35,563 bases of DNA from Bacteroidota bacterium (lineage in GTDB: Bacteria > Bacteroidota > Bacteroidia > Chitinophagales > Saprospiraceae): the NCBI GenBank assembly GCA_963169325.1, contig CAUJEY010000296.1, positions 1-35,563 of the forward strand, given 5' to 3'. Positions 22,462-31,038 of this stretch are shown here, piece by piece; positions within the stretch are counted from its first letter, which is position 1; each line of letters starts with the position of its first letter. The position numbers were made by a program, and so were the translations under genes. Below the pieces are notes generated by a model. That model did not search any database. It was not told the DNA's origin and saw nothing but the letters and a program-made list of their open reading frames with translations.

Positions 22462-24711
22462 ATGTCGCAGGTAAAACAGACGGTCATTCAGGATGAAGAT
22501 ACGGTGCTCATTCAGCGCGCGTACCGCAATCTGCTCAAGTCTTTGCCTTCTCCCCTGGAGGCCGAGGATAAACAAAATATTCGCGCGGCCTTTGAGCTGG
22601 CGACCAAGGCGCACCAGCAACAGCGCCGCAAATCCGGCGAGCCCTATATTCTGCACCCGATTGAAGTAGCCCGCATCTGCGTGGAAGAAATCGGTCTGGG
22701 CCCCACGGCAGTCGTTTGTGCACTGTTGCACGATGTAGTGGAAGATACCGATGTTTCGCTGAAGGATCTCCGCGCCCAGTTTGGCGACCGGGTGGCGCTC
22801 ATTGTGGACGGCCTGACCAAACTCGACGGCCTGCACGACTCCGAAAGCCCGCAGGCAGAAAACCTGACCAAAGTGTTGCGCACCATGTTGTCGGATGTGC
22901 GTGTCGTGTTGATTAAGATGGCCGACCGGCTACACAACCTGCGCACCATCAAAAGCATGGCGGAGCATAAACAAATTAAAATTGCCGCCGAAACCAGTAC
23001 GATTTACGCTCCCCTGGCACACCGTCTCGGCCTGTACAAGATTAAAAGCGAATTTCAGGATATCTGCCTGAAAATTACCCACGCCCAAGAATACCATGAA
23101 ATTGCGGACAAATTAGCCCTAACCCGGCGCTCCCGGGAACAATATATTGAGGAGTTCAAACACCCCCTTGAAGTAGCGCTGAAGGAACAATTGGGCATTG
23201 ACGTCCGAATTGTCAGCCGGCCGAAAACCATTTATTCGATTTGGAGTAAAATTCGAACCAAACAAGTTGCCTTCGAGGATATTTACGATCTGTTTGCCAT
23301 CCGGATCATCGTGGATGTGCCGGTAGAACGTGAAAAAACGATATGCTGGCAGGTGTATGCCATTGTAACGGATTTTTATAAACCGATTCCCGAGCGGCTG
23401 AAAGACTGGATCACCAACCCCAAAGCCAACGGGTACGAATCGCTCCATACCTCCGTTGTGGGACCACAGGGCCGGTATGTGGAAGTACAAATCCGCTCCG
23501 AACGCATGGACGAAATCGCCGAACGCGGTTTTGCCGCACACTGGAAGTATAAAGGCGTACGCGGGGTGGGCAACAATGCCAATGTATTTGAAACCTGGCT
23601 GAACCAGGTGCGGGAAACCCTCGAAAACGTGGGTACCGGCAGCGCCGTGGAGTTTTTAGCGGATTTTCAAAGCAACCTCTTTTCCGAAGAAGTACACGTC
23701 TTTACACCGAAAGGCGAAATACGGATTTTGCCGGAAGGCGCCACCGCGCTCGACTTTGCGTTCAGTATTCACTCCGATATCGGCTGCTCCTGCCGGGCCG
23801 TAAAAGTGAACAACCGGGTGGAGCGTATCCATTACAAATTGAAAAATGGCGATCAGGTACAGGTCATTACCGATAAAAACCAACACCCGAGCGAAGATTG
23901 GTTGCAATATGTGATCACGGCCAAGGCCAAAAACCGGATTCGTGTAGCGCTGAAAGAAGAAAAACGCCAGTTGGCAGCCTTGGGCCGCGAAACCCTCGAG
24001 CGAAAGCTCAATAATTTGCATAAAGTGCCGGTGGAAGAAAATGCCGATATGCTCGCTAAATGGTTCGGCTACCCCGACAGGCTGGAATTCCTGAGCGCCA
24101 TCGCATTGCAACAGGTGGACTTGTCCGGCCTGAAATCGTTCCGCCCGGATGGCCAGCGTTTAGTGGAAATTGAAGGCGAAAAAGCGCCCGGTCCCAATGA
24201 GGGGGAACCTAAACCCGGCGACTCCACCCAACCGGCCAAACCGATTAAACAACCCGGTAAAGCCGACGTATTTATCAATGGCGAATCAGGCAGTTATTAT
24301 GCTTATTCTTTCGCTACCTGCTGCAACCCGGTGCAAGGCGACCCGATTTTTGCCTATATCGCTGCTAAAGAAGGCGTTAAAATACACCGCACCACCTGCC
24401 CGAACGCACCTTTCCTCCTGGCCAACTACGAATACCGCGTACTGAAGGCCGGGTGGGGCGCTACGGTAAAAGCCGATTTTGTCGCCACGGTACTCGTTAC
24501 CGGTATCGATGCCGGCCCCGGCGTCATACAACAACTAACCGACCGTATTTCCAGTCTTAGCATCAACATCCGCTCTTTTTCCATCACAGGCGAAGGCGGA
24601 TATTTTGAAGGGCGCATCACGCTCGTGGTGTCCAATACGGATCAACTCAACCAGGCGATCATGGCGCTGAAACAGTTCAAATTTGTGGCGAGCGTAAGCC
24701 GGATGGAGTAG
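22462..24711 (+). CDS. RelA/SpoT-type bifunctional (p)ppGpp synthetase/hydrolase
   Basis: A 749-residue stringent-response enzyme. The HD hydrolase domain is intact: His51, His90-Asp91 and Asp155 in MADRLHNLRTI, with the EDT box at 94-96. The synthetase domain follows (RPKTIYSIWSKI, then NPKANGYESLHTSVVGP and VEVQIRSERMDEIAERGFAAHWKYKG, given in parts, about 250-380). A TGS domain (EVHVFTPKGEIRILPEGATA, about 410-470), a Cys-rich RIS/zinc-finger-like region (TCCNPVQGD...TTCPNA, about 611-650) and a C-terminal ACT domain (about 673-749) complete the long Rel architecture. An upstream ATG at 22393 is rejected because a promoter element lies after it. It probably makes and degrades (p)ppGpp. Confidence 0.95.
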   Translation: MSQVKQTVIQDEDTVLIQRAYRNLLKSLPSPLEAEDKQNIRAAFELATKAHQQQRRKSGEPYILHPIEVARICVEEIGLGPTAVVCALLHDVVEDTDVSLKDLRAQFGDRVALIVDGLTKLDGLHDSESPQAENLTKVLRTMLSDVRVVLIKMADRLHNLRTIKSMAEHKQIKIAAETSTIYAPLAHRLGLYKIKSEFQDICLKITHAQEYHEIADKLALTRRSREQYIEEFKHPLEVALKEQLGIDVRIVSRPKTIYSIWSKIRTKQVAFEDIYDLFAIRIIVDVPVEREKTICWQVYAIVTDFYKPIPERLKDWITNPKANGYESLHTSVVGPQGRYVEVQIRSERMDEIAERGFAAHWKYKGVRGVGNNANVFETWLNQVRETLENVGTGSAVEFLADFQSNLFSEEVHVFTPKGEIRILPEGATALDFAFSIHSDIGCSCRAVKVNNRVERIHYKLKNGDQVQVITDKNQHPSEDWLQYVITAKAKNRIRVALKEEKRQLAALGRETLERKLNNLHKVPVEENADMLAKWFGYPDRLEFLSAIALQQVDLSGLKSFRPDGQRLVEIEGEKAPGPNEGEPKPGDSTQPAKPIKQPGKADVFINGESGSYYAYSFATCCNPVQGDPIFAYIAAKEGVKIHRTTCPNAPFLLANYEYRVLKAGWGATVKADFVATVLVTGIDAGPGVIQQLTDRISSLSINIRSFSITGEGGYFEGRITLVVSNTDQLNQAIMALKQFKFVASVSRME

Positions 24712-24772
24712 GAAGTAAGCGTCATTGTGCAATTCGACCTGAAACGGCATCCCCCGTCCCAAAAAACAATTT

Positions 24773-25765
24773 ATGATGTACCGACAACTTTCCTTTTTGC
24801 TGTTTGCTCTGCTGCTGTTTGCAGCCCTCATTTTTTCCTGTAAAAATGCATCCGCACCCGATTCCGCGGCACGGGCATCGGAGCCTTCAGCTGCTGTTGC
24901 GGTCGAAAATGCGCCAGTTCAGGATGGTGACCATGCGTCGCTGCAAAAAGACTCGTTTCGCGGCATACCCGCTCCACAGGAAGCCTTTCGTTCTGCTGTC
25001 GCAGTGCCAACCCGTTGGGATACCTTGAAAAAACTGGTGCGTACCGCCGAACTACGCTTCCGCACCCCCGACGTGCTAAAAACCACCCTCGCTATCGAAG
25101 ACATTGTGCGTCAAAACGGCGGCTTTATCCTGGATGATAATCTGACGCAAACCAGGAGCCAGGAATACCTGACACCGGTCAGCCGCGACTCCTCGCTGGA
25201 AACAATCGTGCTGAACCTGGAAAACCACCTCGTTTTCAGGGTGCCATTCACCCAACTGGACACAACCTTGCGCGCCATCGGCCACTGGGCGGAACTGCTG
25301 GACTATCGCCGCATTCATGCCGAAGACAAAACACTGGCATGGATGGAAGAACAATTAGCCGAGATTCGGAACCGGCAATATCAAACCCGCATTGAATCGG
25401 CTTCTACACAACCCGGCAACAAACTCGGGGCGGTTACCGATGCCATCGACAAATCGCTGGCCGGCCGTGCCGCAGCCGACGCCGCTCAATTGGAGCAAAT
25501 GCGCCTGGACGACGCCGTACAACTGAGCACCGTGCAGATCGACCTGTACCAACGCCCTGTCGTCAGTCGCGAGATGGTAGCCAACCTGAAACGGGTGGAT
25601 TCCTGGCGCCCCGGTTTTGGCAGCCAACTAGGCGAAGCGCTTACAGATGGCTGGCAGGTGCTGCAAGGATTGGTGTTGTTTTTCGTGCGAATATGGTCGG
25701 TGTTGCTGATCGGCGCACTAATCGGTTTTGCTATCTGGCGCTGGAAAAGGCTTCGCCGGAACTAA
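24773..25765 (+). CDS. DUF4349-type lipoprotein with C-terminal membrane helix
   Basis: A 330-residue protein. The N-terminus (FLLFALLLFAALIFSC) is a lipoprotein signal with Cys23. After a low-complexity Ala/Ser/Pro linker, residues about 80-290 match DUF4349: RTAELRFRTPDVLKTTLAIE, NGGFILDDN, FRVPFTQLDTTLRAIG, a long coiled-coil middle (AWMEEQLAEIRNRQ...) and RVDSWRPGFGSQL. Residues about 298-320 are a transmembrane helix followed by basic residues. The family is found in many bacteria, with function unknown. It lies 61 bases after the RelA/SpoT gene on the same strand. Its last 35 bases overlap the end of the convergent PNPOx-GNAT gene. The double ATG at 24773/24776 leaves a one-codon doubt. 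Confidence 0.85.
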   Translation: MMYRQLSFLLFALLLFAALIFSCKNASAPDSAARASEPSAAVAVENAPVQDGDHASLQKDSFRGIPAPQEAFRSAVAVPTRWDTLKKLVRTAELRFRTPDVLKTTLAIEDIVRQNGGFILDDNLTQTRSQEYLTPVSRDSSLETIVLNLENHLVFRVPFTQLDTTLRAIGHWAELLDYRRIHAEDKTLAWMEEQLAEIRNRQYQTRIESASTQPGNKLGAVTDAIDKSLAGRAAADAAQLEQMRLDDAVQLSTVQIDLYQRPVVSREMVANLKRVDSWRPGFGSQLGEALTDGWQVLQGLVLFFVRIWSVLLIGALIGFAIWRWKRLRRN

Positions 25766-26906
25766 GATTTTTCCCATAAAACAACCCGCAAGCGGTATGT
25801 CCGGTGTTGCCCATGGGCCCTGCAAGCGGTTGAAAATCGAGGCGTTTATACAGGCCGTTGGCTTCGCGCATGGCAGCGATGGTTTCGAGGTACATAAAGC
25901 GGAATCCGCGCCGGCGGGCTTCTTCTTCGAGCAATGCCACGATCTTCAGGCCCTGGCCTTTGCCCCGGGCTTCCGGCAGAAAGTACATTTTTTTTAGTTC
26001 GCAGGTATCCGGGTCGCCGCCGCGCAAAGGGGCGATGCCGCCACAACCCACTACACGTCCGTCCGGTGTTTGCAGCACCAGAAAAAGGGAGCGTTCGTTG
26101 TCGTATGCCTGGTACATGGCGTCCACTTCCGGGTCTTCGATGGAATACCCCGTTCCGACAGCGCCGTATTCGGTCATGACGGTGCGGATAACGGTGGCTA
26201 CTTGCGGATTGTCTTCCACCCGCATCGGGCGAAGTGTTAAGGAGTCGTTTTGTTTATGTGGCCGGTGGTAATCCCGAATATAATCCGGGAGATTTATGCC
26301 GGTTTTGCCGGTTTCATCGGGCTGTGGCGCCTGCGGCGTTAGTTTAAGGGGCAACACGCCCGCCCAGACATGGAGGTTCATATCCTCTTCGTCGTCCACA
26401 ACGCCATGCGCGCGGAATTTGACCGAGGCCTCCTCTATTTCAACGGCGATAAACATCGTCTTTTTCATCTCGCTTTTGTTTGGCTGCCGCGCATCCGCCC
26501 AACGCCCGGGCAGGATGTGTTCTGTGAAAGATTCCGCGGCCAGCAAACGTTCGGCCTCATCCTCCACGAGGCGTGTTTTGCCGAAAGCCACCACTGAACG
26601 GTAGTTCATGGAATGATGAAAAACGGAGCGCGCCAGTACCAGCCCGTCCACGTGTGTTACCGAAACACAAACCGGGATGCCCCGGGCCATTTGCATAAAA
26701 AAATGGCTGCCGACCGAACCGTGCAGGTAAAGGGTGTTTTTCACGCGGCAATAGCCGGTCGGGATGATAAAGGGCTGGTTGTCGAGGGTAAAAGCCACGT
26801 GACAGACCAGTCCTTCGTCCAGAATAGCGTCACGGGAGTCGGGGGCGGCATCGTAACGTTTCGGGTAGTAACGGCTGCCTTGTGTGCGGGATGTTTTTGT
26901 TTTCAT
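25731..26906 (-). CDS. PNPOx-like flavoprotein fused to GNAT acetyltransferase
   Basis: A 391-residue two-domain protein. Residues about 10-190 resemble the pyridoxamine 5'-phosphate oxidase-like split barrel of the NimA type (RYDAAPDSRDAILDEGLVCHVAF, in part; PTGYCRVKNTLYLHGSVGSHFF, in part; HHSMNYRSVVAFGK). Residues about 223-378 form a GNAT N-acetyltransferase, with the acetyl-CoA loop RGKGQG at 314-319 and MYLETIAAMREANGLYKRLDF, in part, near 338-358. The fusion is known in the databases by architecture; the substrates are unknown, and detoxification is a plausible guess. The frame is open to 27161, but that part overlaps the next gene out of frame, so I start at 26906. It follows the monooxygenase-like gene by 10 bases and forms an operon with it. 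Confidence 0.88.
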   Translation of the reverse strand: MKTKTSRTQGSRYYPKRYDAAPDSRDAILDEGLVCHVAFTLDNQPFIIPTGYCRVKNTLYLHGSVGSHFFMQMARGIPVCVSVTHVDGLVLARSVFHHSMNYRSVVAFGKTRLVEDEAERLLAAESFTEHILPGRWADARQPNKSEMKKTMFIAVEIEEASVKFRAHGVVDDEEDMNLHVWAGVLPLKLTPQAPQPDETGKTGINLPDYIRDYHRPHKQNDSLTLRPMRVEDNPQVATVIRTVMTEYGAVGTGYSIEDPEVDAMYQAYDNERSLFLVLQTPDGRVVGCGGIAPLRGGDPDTCELKKMYFLPEARGKGQGLKIVALLEEEARRRGFRFMYLETIAAMREANGLYKRLDFQPLAGPMGNTGHTACGLFYGKNLSSGEAFSSAR

Positions 26907-26916
26907 AGATGACGAG

Positions 26917-27273
26917 TTATCGTTTTTCAAAACCATAATCGCGTTCCACCCGGGCAACGCGCAAACGGTAGGTTTGGTACCACATTTCCCGGCCCAGGTC
27001 GCGGGCCAGCACGTGATCGGCCTGATATTTCCAATTTTTGATACTTTCCAGGTCTTGCCAGTAGGAGACGGTAATTCCGATGTCCTTGCGGGCGCTTTCC
27101 GCGCCAAGATAACCCGGCATCGTTGCGGCGAGGGCAGCCATTTTTTCGGCCATCTCTTCATAGCCCTGGTCTCCGGCCGTCCGGATGGTGCTGAAAATCA
27201 CGGCGTAATACGGCGGCGGGGGCGTATCGGCCAGCGCAGGTTGGTGGGCGCCGGTCTCTTGTTCCTGTTTCAT
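26917..27273 (-). CDS. Antibiotic biosynthesis monooxygenase-like protein
   Basis: A 118-residue protein of the ABM/dimeric ferredoxin-like fold: PYYAVIFSTIRTAGDQGYEEMAEKM, in part, then MPGYLGAESARKDIGITVSYWQDLESIKNWK, in part, with the conserved GYLG...SYW..LESI..WK signature. About 20 low-complexity residues precede it. Members are small heme- or quinol-related monooxygenases or simple ligand binders; the exact reaction cannot be told. It has its own -7 element (27306-27313) and lies 10 bases before the PNPOx-GNAT gene, so the two are probably cotranscribed for a shared detoxification role (inferred). Confidence 0.8.
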   Translation of the reverse strand: MKQEQETGAHQPALADTPPPPYYAVIFSTIRTAGDQGYEEMAEKMAALAATMPGYLGAESARKDIGITVSYWQDLESIKNWKYQADHVLARDLGREMWYQTYRLRVARVERDYGFEKR

Positions 27274-27305
27274 TTTAAAAATTTGGGTTGGTCAATAGCA
27301 TGGGG

Positions 27306-27313
27306 CAAAAGTA
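27306..27313 (-). promoter_or_regulatory. -7 element for the ABM/PNPOx-GNAT operon
   Basis: The minus strand reads TACTTTTG, 32 bases before the ATG at 27273. No -33 TTG is clear. Confidence 0.45.
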
Positions 27314-27465
27314 ATGGGAAGGTTGAATAATTTTGAGGATCGGTGCAGGGAATGGTTTTTTTGGAAAAATTGTTACCCGAGAAGCGCACCCGGCTTAATT
27401 TAGGGCAACATGCTACTTTGCAGCCGGAATAAACATCCATCGTGGTCTAAATAAAACATGGTAAA

Positions 27466-28080
27466 ATGCCTCACTTGGTACTTTCCTTAATCCTTTACTT
27501 TTCGTTTTGTAACCGGCAGGATTCCCGGCAACCACCACCGGAAGGTTCGGGTGGCTCAACCCCATCTCCTTACGAGCATATTTTCGCGCAACACCCCAAC
27601 TATATTTCCGACGGATTCGACTTCCCGGTTGGTAAACCCGACGCTAAAAACTACTATAATGCTCAAAAATTTGGGAAAAACACCCACCTCGGCGACGACT
27701 GGAACGGCCGGGGTGGCGGTAACACGGATTTGGGCGACCCGGTGTACACGGTTGCTAACGGTTATGTGAGCGAGGCGTCGGATTTAGGCGGCGGCTGGGG
27801 CAATGTCATCCGGATCGTCCACAAAACGCCCGGCGTTTCATGGCCGTATGTTGAGTCGCTTTACGCACATTGTGATAAAATGTTGGTTAAAAAAGGGGAT
27901 TGGGTATTGCGCGGCGCCAAAATCGGTACCATTGGCAATAACAACGGCATGTACTATGCGCACCTTCACCTGGAACTAAGGCATACGCCCGATCTTCCTC
28001 TGGGCCAAGGCTATTCCCGCGATACAAGCGGGTATCTGGATCCGACGGATTTTATCCGGAAACACCGGCCAAAAAAGTAG
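27466..28080 (+). CDS. M23-family (LytM-like) metallopeptidase
   Basis: A 204-residue exported protein, probably a lipoprotein (SLILYFSFC, Cys15). The peptidase fold keeps the zinc ligands His74 and Asp78 (HLGDD), and the HLH motif at 166-168 with His168 as third ligand; His135 in YAHCD is the likely catalytic residue. M23 peptidases cut peptidoglycan cross-bridges. All key residues are present, so it is likely active, acting on the cell wall in the periplasm. The gene stands alone; upstream lies the divergent ABM operon, downstream the duplication remnant. The ATG at 27466 is the first that includes the signal; a near ATG at 27458 is out of frame. Confidence 0.87.
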   Translation: MPHLVLSLILYFSFCNRQDSRQPPPEGSGGSTPSPYEHIFAQHPNYISDGFDFPVGKPDAKNYYNAQKFGKNTHLGDDWNGRGGGNTDLGDPVYTVANGYVSEASDLGGGWGNVIRIVHKTPGVSWPYVESLYAHCDKMLVKKGDWVLRGAKIGTIGNNNGMYYAHLHLELRHTPDLPLGQGYSRDTSGYLDPTDFIRKHRPKK

Positions 28081-28159
28081 ACTTGTTGATGTGAAATTTT
28101 AAAAATAAAAATGTGGCGTACGCGAACCAATAATCATTTAGGAAATCGACTTCACCATG

Positions 28160-28359
28160 ATTGCGGAAGGAATCGTATTTTTGGCGGCATAAAAAACTAA
28201 AAAATCATGGCTATAGCAAAACCGTTCAATCTCCAAAAATGGATTGATGAAAACCGTCACCTGCTTCAACCACCGGTGGGCAACAAAAAAATCTACGTCG
28301 GAAACGAAGACTTTATCGTGATGATCCTCGGCGGGCCGAGCGTGGAAGGCAACGGTTAA
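28160..28359 (+). pseudogene. Remnant of a duplicated EamA tail plus HAO head
   Basis: Bases 28163-28192 read A-E-G-I-V-F-L-A-A-stop, matching the G-G-I-V-F-L-A-Q-stop end of the intact EamA gene at 29349. After a short A-rich spacer, 28207-28359 encodes 50 residues (MAIAKPFNLQKWIDENRHLL...) almost identical to the first 44 of the intact dioxygenase at 29362, then diverges and stops. The spacer between tail and head is also alike in both copies. This is what remains of a second copy of the same gene junction, truncated on both sides. A 50-residue product may still be translated but lacks all metal ligands. Confidence 0.88.
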
Positions 28360-28488
28360 TGGTGCGGATTGGGCCAAACAGATCAATAATTGTCAAAAAA
28401 AACATTTAATCCCCCCTGTCGGGTTTATAGTTGCGCCCGACCTGTCCAAAAAGTAGTTTTCCCTTACCTTGCCCTGAAAATTGCCGCA

Positions 28489-29349
28489 GTGACCATTCCA
28501 ATCCTTCTGCTGGTTTTTGCTTCCTCCGTACTGCACGCCGGCTGGAATTATCTGGCCAAAACAGTGCCCAGTGGCCTGCCCTTCGTTTGGCTTTGCGCTA
28601 TCGTAATGATGTCGGTGCTTTTGCCGGCAGTAGTAGGATACGCGATTATTTTCGGGTTAGAATATACTCCGGCCATCATCGGCGCCTTGCTCGTCACCGG
28701 AATGCTGCACCTTGTTTATTTTCTTGTTTTGCAAAAAGGCTATCAGTCGGGCGACCTTTCTGTCGTATACCCATTAGCCAGGGGAAGCGGCCCGGTTTTT
28801 TCGACGCTGGGAGCCGTAGTGCTGCTTGGCGAACAGGTAACGATGGTCTCCCTGACAGGTCTGATCTTTGTTGCTGCCGGGGTATGGTTGATCTCCGGTG
28901 CCGGAAGTGCGGATTCGGGTAAAGAGAAAAGGAAAATTGGTTTTTTTTATGGCATTACCACGGGCGTGCTGATTGCCTGCTACACCGTTTGGGACGGTTA
29001 TGCCGTCAAGGAGCTGGCTATCGCTCCGATATTTCTGGAGTTTAGTTCTAACCCCATTCGCATCGTGGTGCTAGCGCCGGCAGCCTGGCGGAAATGGCCC
29101 GAAGTGAAGGCCATCTGGAGGGGACACTGGCAGAAAATCGTTGCCATTAGTTGTATGGCGCCTCTGGGTTTTATTTTTTTCCTATACGCCATGAAATCGG
29201 CGCCGATTCATCTCGTCGCGCCTATCCGCGAACTGAGCATCGTGATCGGTGTAATTTTGGGCGCTAAAATGTTGACGGAAGGAAGTTTCCGGCCCCGGCT
29301 GATTGGCGCCTTGCTGATTCTGGGAGGAATTGTATTTTTGGCACAATAA
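28489..29349 (+). CDS. EamA/DMT-family transporter
   Basis: A 286-residue polytopic membrane protein with about ten hydrophobic segments in two similar halves, as in the drug/metabolite transporter superfamily (first half FASSVLHAGWNYLAKTVPSG, VVYPLARGSGPVFSTLGAVVLLGE in part; second half AIAPIFLEFSSNP, HLVAPIRELSIVIGVILGAKML in part). It is likely an exporter or importer of small metabolites; the substrate is unknown. The frame opens at a TTG at 28390 with a Cys/Arg-rich lead unlike a transporter, so I prefer the GTG at 28489, placed 18 bases after a TACCTTGC promoter-like element and just before the first helix. The HAO gene follows 12 bases later, suggesting cotranscription. Confidence 0.82.
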   Translation: MTIPILLLVFASSVLHAGWNYLAKTVPSGLPFVWLCAIVMMSVLLPAVVGYAIIFGLEYTPAIIGALLVTGMLHLVYFLVLQKGYQSGDLSVVYPLARGSGPVFSTLGAVVLLGEQVTMVSLTGLIFVAAGVWLISGAGSADSGKEKRKIGFFYGITTGVLIACYTVWDGYAVKELAIAPIFLEFSSNPIRIVVLAPAAWRKWPEVKAIWRGHWQKIVAISCMAPLGFIFFLYAMKSAPIHLVAPIRELSIVIGVILGAKMLTEGSFRPRLIGALLILGGIVFLAQ

Positions 29350-29361
29350 AAAAGATAAGTC

Positions 29362-29877
29362 ATGGCTATATCAAAACCGTTCAATCTCCAAAAATGGATC
29401 GAAGAAAACCGCCACCTGCTTCAACCACCGGTGGGCAACAAACAAATTTATGTCGGAAATAACGATTTTATCGTGATGATCGTCGGCGGGCCAAACGGCC
29501 GCAAGGATTACCACTGGGAAGACGGCGAGGAACTGTTTTACCAACTGGAAGGTGATATCCAGGTCAAAATCATCAACGAAGACGGCAAACCTGAAACGAT
29601 TGATATCCGTGAGGGCGAAATGTTCCTGTTGCCGCCCCGGATACCGCACTCCCCGCAGCGCCCGGCCAACACCGTGGGCCTCGTACTGGAGCGTACGCGC
29701 CATGAAGGCGAGATCGACAAACTGATGTGGTTTTGTGAAAACTGCGGTGAAAAATTGTACGAAGCCGGGTTCCCGCTCAAGGATATTGGGACACAGATCA
29801 AAGCGGCTATTCAGGCGTACAAAGAGGATCAGGCCGCGCGCACCTGTAAACATTGTGGTACGGTGATGGAACTATAG
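29362..29877 (+). CDS. nbaC: 3-hydroxyanthranilate 3,4-dioxygenase
   Basis: A 171-residue cupin that opens the ring of 3-hydroxyanthranilate in tryptophan degradation or quinolinate synthesis. The catalytic iron ligands are visible as His51 (DYHWEDGEELFY), Glu57 and His96 (RIPHSPQRP). The C-terminal second metal site has Cys125, Cys128, Cys162 and Cys165 (CENC, CKHC), the rubredoxin-like site of bacterial forms. The length is normal. It follows the EamA gene by 12 bases. No other kynurenine-pathway gene is in this window. A truncated copy of its start lies at 28207. Confidence 0.94.
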   Translation: MAISKPFNLQKWIEENRHLLQPPVGNKQIYVGNNDFIVMIVGGPNGRKDYHWEDGEELFYQLEGDIQVKIINEDGKPETIDIREGEMFLLPPRIPHSPQRPANTVGLVLERTRHEGEIDKLMWFCENCGEKLYEAGFPLKDIGTQIKAAIQAYKEDQAARTCKHCGTVMEL

Positions 29878-29942
29878 GTTAGAGGGTTTCTGGTTAGAAG
29901 GTTTCTGGTTGCGTGTAACACTAACCAGAAACCTTCTAACCC
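29877..29942. repeat. Word-built inverted repeat (GGTTTCTGGTTAGAAGG word)
   Basis: The inner left arm 29892-29910 pairs exactly with 29923-29941; the outer left arm (GGTTAGAGGGTTTCT) has no partner. The loop is GCGTGTAACACT. It starts at the HAO stop codon and ends at the rsgA stop. The word is shared with 22105-22182. Confidence 0.88.
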
Positions 29943-29948
29943 CTTCAT

Positions 29949-30905
29949 TTAAAACTCCTTCCACCGCTCCCAATAATTCTGATCCTCCACGTCTTCCAAA
30001 ATACCTAAATAGTTGGAGTATCGCAGTTCGCTCACGTCGCCGGTTTCTACGGCTTTGCGCACGGCGCAACCCGGCTCGTTGCGGTGCCGGCAGGAAGCGC
30101 CGAAGCGGCACTGATCGGAAAGCGCAAAAAATTCACGGAAACTGTGCGCTACGTTTTGCGCGTCTTTATCGTTGAATGACAACATTTTAATGCCCGGCGT
30201 GTCGATGATGGAGCCGCCGAAATCCAGTTCGAACATTTCAGCAAATGTGGTAGTGTGTTGCCCTTTGCCGGAATAGTCGCTGATATCGCCGGTGCGCAGT
30301 TCGAGCTGTGGCTGTATGGCATTGAGCAGGCTGCTTTTGCCTACGCCCGATTGCCCGCTCATCAGGGTTATTTTCCCTTTTAAAATATCTTTGAGTGCTT
30401 CCAGTCCCTTTCGGTCGACCACCGAAGTGGCCAGCACGCCGTACCCGATTTTTTCATACACTGCTTTCATGGTAAAAAACAGGGCTACGTCGTCGTCGTC
30501 GTACAGGTCGCCTTTGTTGAATACAATGGTGACGGGAATTTCGTTCGGCTCCGTCATCAACAAAAAACGGTCGATGAAGCCCGGCTTGAGGTTGGGGTGC
30601 GACACGGTAACGATAAGCACCGCCTGATCGATATTGGCGGCCAACAGGTGCAGGTCGTGTTTGCGGCGGGGCGACTGGCGCACCACGTAATTCCGGCGCG
30701 GCAGTATTTTATTGATCTGCCCTTGTCCCGGCTGATCCGAATCCACTAACACCTCCACCCGGTCGCCCACGGCAACGGGGTTAGTGAGCGGAATGTCATT
30801 GAGGCGAAATTTGCCGACAATTCGGCATTGCAATACATCGCCGCCGCCGTCGGGGCGCACCAAGTACCAACTGCCTGTAGATTTTATTACGGTTCCGGTT
30901 TGCAT
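29949..30905 (-). CDS. rsgA: Ribosome small-subunit GTPase RsgA (YjeQ)
   Basis: A 318-residue circularly permuted GTPase that acts in late 30S maturation. After the N-terminal OB-fold (about 1-85), the motifs come in permuted order: G4 NKGD (130-133), G1 GQSGVGKS (184-191), the switch KGQHTTT (214-220), G3 DTPG (235-238). The C-terminal zinc finger has Cys266, Cys272, His274 and Cys280. The start at 30905 (MQTGTVIKS) gives the family N-terminus; the frame is open to 30983, but that part is repeat-derived (TLQTSNFKLQT-like). A TACCTTTG element just upstream supports the shorter start. It is convergent with the HAO gene. Confidence 0.96.
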   Translation of the reverse strand: MQTGTVIKSTGSWYLVRPDGGGDVLQCRIVGKFRLNDIPLTNPVAVGDRVEVLVDSDQPGQGQINKILPRRNYVVRQSPRRKHDLHLLAANIDQAVLIVTVSHPNLKPGFIDRFLLMTEPNEIPVTIVFNKGDLYDDDDVALFFTMKAVYEKIGYGVLATSVVDRKGLEALKDILKGKITLMSGQSGVGKSSLLNAIQPQLELRTGDISDYSGKGQHTTTFAEMFELDFGGSIIDTPGIKMLSFNDKDAQNVAHSFREFFALSDQCRFGASCRHRNEPGCAVRKAVETGDVSELRYSNYLGILEDVEDQNYWERWKEF

Positions 30906-30918
30906 TGCAGATTTCGGC

Positions 30919-30926
30919 CAAAGGTA
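30919..30926 (-). promoter_or_regulatory. -7 element for rsgA
   Basis: The minus strand reads TACCTTTG 13 bases before the ATG at 30905, giving a nearly leaderless transcript. The -33 region falls inside the word repeat at 30932-31001. Confidence 0.5.
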
Positions 30927-30931
30927 ATGTA

Positions 30932-31001
30932 GAGTTTGAAGTTTGAAGTTCGAAGTTTGAAGTCGCGTGACTTCGAACTTCAAACTTCGAACTTCAAACT
31001 C
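30932..31001. repeat. Word-built inverted repeat (GAGTTTGAAGTTCGAAG word)
   Basis: Arms of 33 bases (30932-30964 and 30969-31001) are inverse with few mismatches, around a 4-base loop GCGT. The word is the same 7-8 bp type as at 2261-2326. It lies between the yceI stop and the rsgA start, overlapping the rsgA promoter region. Confidence 0.92.
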
Positions 31002-31038
31002 CTAAACCCAAAATATGCGTCGCCGGTTCCCAATATTC

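Noticed and set aside
26907-27161. Longer start of the PNPOx-GNAT gene
   Set aside because: This part lies out of frame over the ABM-like gene and reads as Arg/Pro/Trp-rich shadow sequence.
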